Assembly: GCA_022432975.1 (NCBI GenBank)
Contig: CM039508.1
Span: forward strand, 28,585,008 to 28,649,007
Direction of reading: 5' to 3'
DNA: 64,000 nucleotides
Origin: Begonia masoniana
Taxonomy: Eukaryota; Streptophyta; Magnoliopsida; Cucurbitales; Begoniaceae
A program made the translations under genes and the position numbers. The notes under the pieces are model-generated. The model was not told where the DNA came from. It was given only the letters and a program-made list of their open reading frames with translations, and did not search any database. Shown one piece after another: positions 59,130 through 64,000 of this stretch. Every line of letters starts with the position of its first letter. Within the stretch, counting starts at the first letter, position 1.

Positions 59130-59475
59130 GGTCGACGTGATTGTCCACAAAATCGGACGACGTCTTCGTCCACAAAATCAGACGACGTCAATGTCCACAA
59201 AATCGGACGATGTCTTCACCCACCAAGATCGGACGACGTCTTCGTCCACAGAATTGGATGACGTCTTCGTCCACAAAATCAGACGACATCTTCTTCCACA
59301 AAATCGGATGACGTCATTGTCCACAAAATCAGACGACGTCATTGTCCACCAAGATCAGACGACGTCTTCGTCCACCAAGATCGGACGACGTCTTTGTCCA
59401 CAAAATGGGATGACGTCTTCGTCCACAAAATTGGACGACGTCTTCATCCACAGAATTGGACAACGTCTTCGACTC
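59130..59475. repeat. GACGACGTC repeat array in LTR F
   Basis: About fourteen imperfect units of 24-26 bases occur, each with GACGACGTC and CGTCCACAAAAT-type parts. Because the unit is near a multiple of three in places, a 125-codon reading frame arises, but it has no protein support. Confidence 0.8.
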
Positions 59476-59519
59476 CAAAATACTTAACTAAATTTAGACA
59501 GAATCGCCCATAAAACATC

Positions 59520-59555
59520 AGCCGATCGATCGCCTACCCTGGCGATCGATCGGCT
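59520..59555. repeat. Perfect 15-base-stem hairpin with GATCGATC in LTR F
   Basis: AGCCGATCGATCGCC (59520-59534) pairs perfectly with 59541-59555 around the 6-base loop TACCCT. It is the F counterpart of the paired palindromes in LTRs C and E. Confidence 0.9.
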
Positions 59556-61117
59556 AGCTCTCTGGATTTTAATTCTAGAGTGTTGTCTCCCTACCTCTTC
59601 ATCACACGTCTCTTCCCTTCCTTTTTCTCTTCCACTAACTATACAAAACCACAAACCATAAATAATATTCCTCAAAATTCTAATCCATTTCAAGTATCAA
59701 AATAGGCATTCTGTACATTCGTTTATCAAGCTATCTAAAAGAAGCATCTGTCCATAAAATTATCCAGAAACGTCAAAACATCAACATTTACTAACTAATC
59801 ACCCATCAGCCCTACATAAACCCATAAACCCCTAAATACTTTGCCATTTGCTCCCACAGGTCAAAAGTCGCCTCGACTGCTCAGCGCACTCCCATGGGCA
59901 TCCTTTTTCAACCTATGCGTTCTTTGGGTAGAGAAGCATCTTGCTCACTTGCTTCTATGTCACCTACACCACAGAAACATCTATGAACTAAAGGCTCAGT
60001 AAATCTACGTAAATGAAAATGCATGCTATGCATATGACATTCAGAAAATCATGCATTTCTTTCATTCTTTAGTTTCATAGCAGAGGGTGTCACTAGGGGT
60101 TGACTCTCACTAGATGGAGAGGGCATATCTCGCGGTTAAATAGCCTTTTCCATCTACCGGGGAGAAAATATGCTCCTCCTCTCAGGTCAGCCATTTCTGA
60201 ACCCCACCCCGACATGACCATAGTTACGTGCATTCATATCTTTTCATTATTCCTTTCCTTTTTCCTGAAAACATAGTGTGAAAATTCATTTTCATGCTTT
60301 TTCGAAAACACGGTGCATGGACATGTACAGTGCATTAATCGTAAAGAAAGCATAAAACAGTACATAGAACCTAGTAAAATATTCTAGCATAACGAATATT
60401 CTAAACTACCAATTCAACCTACACTGAACACTAAAATCACAAAATATCCTTAATTGACAATTTCTCTTATGGTGTAGGCCAAATCAGCCAAGCAAGTCAC
60501 GAAGATTTACCTCGGGTCCACAGCACACCGAGCACCATCCGTGAACCTTGTTCACCTAAGCCAATCCACAATACACAACATTAAAATTGAGCTTAAACAA
60601 TCGATTTACCACGAATTCCAGAATTTCGATTCCTAACTCAACAAACCCTAATCGAATAACAACTCTAAAAATCAAAGACTAACATCCAAAACGTTAGAAC
60701 CTTACCTAGGGTCGCGGTTGAGGAAGAAAACGTGAAGGATCGATAGAGATTGGAGGAGAAATCGGCGTCGGCTTGAGGAACCCTTCGTCTGGGAGCCAAA
60801 ATCGCCATATAAGTTGTTGGGAGAAGAAATTTCGTGAAGTGCTGGAGAAGGGAGGGGGAAATGTGATTTTATTATAATTTTGACTTGTACATTACCATAT
60901 CGCCCTTCATTCAATTTTCTATAAATCCTCCACTTATTTCTTTAAACGGGTCTATCAGCTCGTTTTCTCTAAATTTTCTTATTTTACCAAAGATTTCTCA
61001 TTTCTTACTAGGGCTCTAATAAAACTTACCGTTCACAAAACAGACCTAGTTTGATATATTTACCAAAATGCCATTACATAGTGGAAAATCTAAAATTCCG
61101 TAAAACCGGGTGTTACA

Positions 61118-61219
61118 TTCCATCCACCTTAATTAAATTTTTGTCCTCAAAATTTGATTACACAAATAGTTCTGAATACTTGACATCATATCCTGCTGCC
61201 TCTCCCATGTGGCTTCGAC
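61118..61219 (-). pseudogene. Chromodomain end and polypurine tract of the LTR F element
   Basis: On the minus strand the reading VEATWERQQDMMSS is the end of a Tekay-type chromodomain. It is followed by ACAAAAATTTAATTAAGGTGG-like sequence up to the LTR. The rest of the element is missing. The break at about 61220 adjoins unrelated DNA. Confidence 0.75.
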
Positions 61220-62500
61220 ACGGTGGCCCTTAGAAAAGGGGCCGTGTAACCGACAAATAAGGCTCAAAGTGATCGGGTGAAGTGTGTTGAACAAAACCTA
61301 AAATAAAGGGAGCAAAGGAAAAATAAAATGCAAGAAAATCAAAGTGAATATATGTGATTAAAATGGCTGAGTATGAAGGGAATAAAAGGGATGAAATGCA
61401 TAATAAAAATGGAGTAGAATGAAGGTGTAAAGCGTGTGTGACAAGGTGAAGAAATGAAAGATGGAGATGAAGATGAAAGTGCACAAAAATAAAAGGAGAA
61501 GTGTCTAAATGGTGAGGGCTGAAATTAAAGGTTAGATGTGTGTGAAAATGTAACGGAAATGATAAAAGTGGAAATACCCTTGGCGGATCCGAGGAGCTAT
61601 CTTACGTTTGAGCTCTCGGGTGCACGTTTTCCCTAAGGAAAACGACCATCGTAGGCCTAAGTTTTCGTCCTCAACTCCTAACTCTCAAGAGAGAAAGGTG
61701 AGGGAAAAAGATAAGAGTTAACCTAGCAACCTTAAGCTAGGTTAACAATAAAGGGCTACTCCACTCGATTCAAGAATCAAGGAAACCCGAAGGCAAACCA
61801 ACAACAAGTGTAGGAAAAGAGTTATTTTATAAATTAGGCAAAAGTGTTTTACACACACCAATGAAATGCTTAAATAGAAAAATCCTAGGGTGGATGATTA
61901 GGGTTTGGCAAAAATTGAGGAGAGGATTTGAACCCTTAGGTGAAGGTGCAATCGGCAGCCCACAATGCAGATCTGCGCGTGCCATCAACGGCGCTGATGA
62001 TCATCCGAGTGCGCACCTCCGAGCAAATCAGGTGTGGCTACGGTAGGTGCCATCCAACAGTCCAGATCAGCGATTCGAGCGCGCCTACGATCAACGGTGA
62101 GGAGCAGCTCCCGCGCGCGATCCGTTGCTCCAGCGCGCGCCTCATCCATTGGCTGGTTGCTGCCCGCGCGCGCTCCTGCCAGATCTTCTTGCTGCCCGCG
62201 TGCCAACTTGATCAAAGGTTGATAATTGCCATGTCATTGATCCACTTTGCCACCCACATTTGTACCTGTAATTTCTTACCTTTAAGTGTGGGTACTTCTT
62301 TGAGCTAAGGCTTTCTTTGGGCTCCCTTTGATGAAGTGCTTTCCTTTGTTGAAAAATTTGTTGAATAATTCTTCAACCTATCATCCACCAATATTCATCT
62401 AACCCTAAACACACAATCTAATGCATGATGCAATTATAAATAATTCATACAAAAAGGCTAATGGATGCCAAATAAGTTTAAAATTAAAATTACACATTTA
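61220..62500 (-). repeat. Candidate 3' LTR of chromovirus I
   Basis: On the minus strand a tract reading GGGAATTTGTCTTCCCGGGAC (about 62500-62525) lies downstream of pol, and the sequence after it would be the 3' LTR. The far end may be TGTAACCGAC near 61244. A short GC-rich stretch with GCGCGC runs lies at 61970-62210. No second LTR is in the window, so the limits are uncertain. Confidence 0.4.
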
Positions 62501-62555
62501 GAGTCCCGGGAAGACAAATTCCCATTGGGCTGCTAGAAATCTCTGTGTAAGTGCT

Positions 62556-63253
62556 CTAGTGAAGGCTATGCAGGGGTTTATCCATATCTTCTGAAGTCGG
62601 CTCCCATGTGAAATCCACAATGGGGTCAAAACCTGTAAAAAGAGAAAAATTATTAGCAAATTGATTAATTAAATTATGGGCCCGAGTTTGAGATCTCGTG
62701 ATGGGCCTCCGTGGCATATCATCCCCTCTTGGTGGCTGAGGATTTGACCTCAAATCCGTTTGTTCAGCCCCCTCTTCATAACCCAACTCTTCTATATAAG
62801 GGGATAAATTTGCACATTAAAAGTTGATGACACCCCATATTCGCTAGGTAATTCCAATTTATATGCATTATTATTAATTCGTTCCAAGATTTTAAAGGGA
62901 CCTTCAGCTCTAGGTAAGAGTTTGGAGCGTCTCTTGGCTGGCAATCTCTCTTTTTGAAGGTGTAACCATAATAAATCTCCTACATTAAAGATTACCTCTT
63001 TTCGTCCCTTATTGGCATGTTTAGCGTAATTGGCGTTATTCTTTTCAATAGTTTGGCAGACTTTCTCATTTAACTTCTTGACTTGCTCCGCTTTGCTTGC
63101 TCCCGAAAGGTTTATAAGGTCCTGGGTCGGAATGGGAATGAAGGTCAGTGGTGAGTTCGGATTAAATCCATAGGCTACCTCAAAGACCGTTTGCTGGGTG
63201 GTGGAGTGAAGGCTTCTGTTGTAACAGAATTCAACTTGGGGTAGCACTATGTC
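62556..63253 (-). pseudogene. Chromovirus I integrase C-terminal fragment
   Basis: The minus-strand frame up to about 63253 encodes the end of the integrase core (VEFCYNRSLHSTTQQTVFEV, then YGFNPNSPL) and the C-terminal part (NVGDLLWLHLQKERLP, LLPRAEGPFKILERINNNAY). A stop near 62792 precedes the tail frame (62786-62556) with PITRSQTRAHNLINQF, a typical tail of this group. The family is Ty3/gypsy but differs from elements A, C and D. It is cut at 63253 by LTR G. Confidence 0.82.
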
Positions 63254-64000
63254 TGTGACAGCCCGCAACCAAACCCGATCGGGATCCGAGAAACGAGCCG
63301 TCACTCCGGGACATTTAACAGAAAACAGGGACTATTTTTTTTTTAAACAAACAGAAAACAGACTGAACTTTTAAGAGTAAAACCCTAAAGCTTAACAGAG
63401 AAGGAAAAACATTTCCGGGATTTGGAATCAGAACAGAGAAAAGGAAACAGTTCAAAACTAGACTACCAAATGAATGGCAGAAGGAGAAATGAAACAGTGC
63501 AATTAGCAGAAGCAGGAAACAGGAAATGAAGGCAGAAGACTTAGTTTAAAAAGGCAGCGATGAATTCAAATAATAATTAAACCAATAAGACGGAGGCAGG
63601 AGGCGGAGGGCAGCGATGAATTCAAATAATAATTAAACCAATAAGACAGGAGGCAGGGCGGAAGATGTAAATAGTGGATGATGTGAATAAGACAAAAGTG
63701 AACAGTGCACCGGTGGATATAATATGTGAACAGTGACCGGTGGATGAAAAATGTGAACAATGACCGGTGGATGAAAAATGTGAACAGTAACCGGATGATG
63801 AAAAATGTGAACAGTGACCGGATGATGAAAATTGTGAACAGTGACCGGTGGATGAAAAATGTGAACAGTAACCGGATGATGAAAAATGTGAACACTGACC
63901 GGATGATGAAAAATGTGAACAGTGACCGGATGATGAAAATTGTGAAAAGTGACCGGTGGATGAAAAATGTGAACAGTAACCGGATGATGAAAAATGTGAA
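63254..64000. repeat. LTR G, start of another element, runs off the window
   Basis: TGTGACAGCCCGC begins abruptly inside the integrase reading of chromovirus I, with the flank ATGTC before it. A block of about 57 bases (63553-63609) is repeated in tandem (63610-63660), then a 27-bp array runs to the window end. The TG start and position suggest an LTR inserted into pol. Its other end is not present. Confidence 0.65.
63712..64000. repeat. 27-bp tandem array in LTR G
   Basis: At least ten units of 27 bases are present, each with GTGAACAGTGACCGG then either TGGATG or ATGATG then AAAAAT. The two variants are intermixed. The array continues past the window edge. Its core ACCGGTGGATG is also present in the 54-bp unit of element A. 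Confidence 0.9.

Larger units (their letters stand above)
58781..61117 (-). repeat. LTR F, Tekay-like, reversed
   Basis: In plus coordinates it begins TGTAACATCC and ends GGGTGTTACA, so the ends are inverted copies. It is 2337 bases long. It aligns with much of the element C 3' LTR on the opposite strand, including the CTCGACTGCTCAGCGCACTCC and CATCTACCGGGGAGAAA areas. A polypurine tract and a scrap of pol follow at 61118-61219, so this is a 3' LTR of a truncated element. Confidence 0.8.

Noticed and set aside
59110..59487. 125-residue frame rich in repeated TTSSSTKSDDV-like blocks
   Set aside because: It translates the GACGACGTC repeat array in LTR F. No domain or splice context supports a gene.
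61940..62308. Possible GC-rich coding exon
   Set aside because: The overlapping frames have no recognisable motifs. The stretch sits in a candidate LTR and is simply GCGC-rich.

Overview
The window is eukaryotic and reads as plant (dicot-like) nuclear DNA. It holds one spliced host gene with GT-AG introns, related to the Arabidopsis IPGA1/CHUP1 family. The rest is nested LTR retrotransposons of plant lineages (Tekay/Del-like chromoviruses and Athila-like elements), a copia remnant, a MULE transposase fragment, foldback elements and a hAT-type element. No bacterial-style operon, CRISPR array, tRNA or rRNA was seen.

Layout. (1) 1-477: AT-rich flank. (2) 483-22488: element A, a minus-strand Tekay-like Ty3/gypsy element with a 5-bp target duplication TGCGT. 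Its internal region (6524-11197) carries gag-pro-RT-RNaseH-integrase-chromodomain broken by several stops. Its left LTR is abnormal: an extra LTR copy with the 38-bp flank and about 51 units of a 54-bp repeat lies in front of a poor-quality normal-length LTR. Its right LTR is split by element B (13135-22267, duplication AAGGC), an Athila-like non-autonomous element with only gag and protease. (3) 22494-24400: GC-rich stretch and copia remnants. (4) 24437-27585: six-exon IPGA1/CHUP1-like gene on the minus strand, apparently intact. (5) 28537-35540: two roughly 1-kb direct copies of an unknown sequence flanking a solo Athila-like LTR, a palindrome cluster, a MULE transposase fragment and a foldback element. 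(6) 37199-42981: hAT-type element (duplication CTACTAGG) split by element D, a very decayed Tekay-like element. (7) 43091-53863: element E, a deleted Athila-like element whose gag is split by element C (43279-50975), a Tekay-like element with dead protease and RT motifs. (8) 53864-58780: non-coding DNA with an 845-bp foldback element that has exact 9-bp duplications. (9) 58781-64000: a solo-like Tekay LTR (F), the 3' end of another chromovirus (I), and the start of a further LTR (G) with a 27-bp repeat that runs off the window.

Nothing suggests that these genes act as one pathway. The mobile elements record a stack of insertions: E before C, hAT before D, A before B. The most unusual signal lies in the LTRs. 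Several families carry short tandem or paired palindromic motifs (GATCGATC pairs, GACGTC repeats, TGACGTCA-bearing 54-bp units). Part of the sequence, especially 3660-5020 and 16100-16500, looks like unpolished assembly and should be treated with caution.
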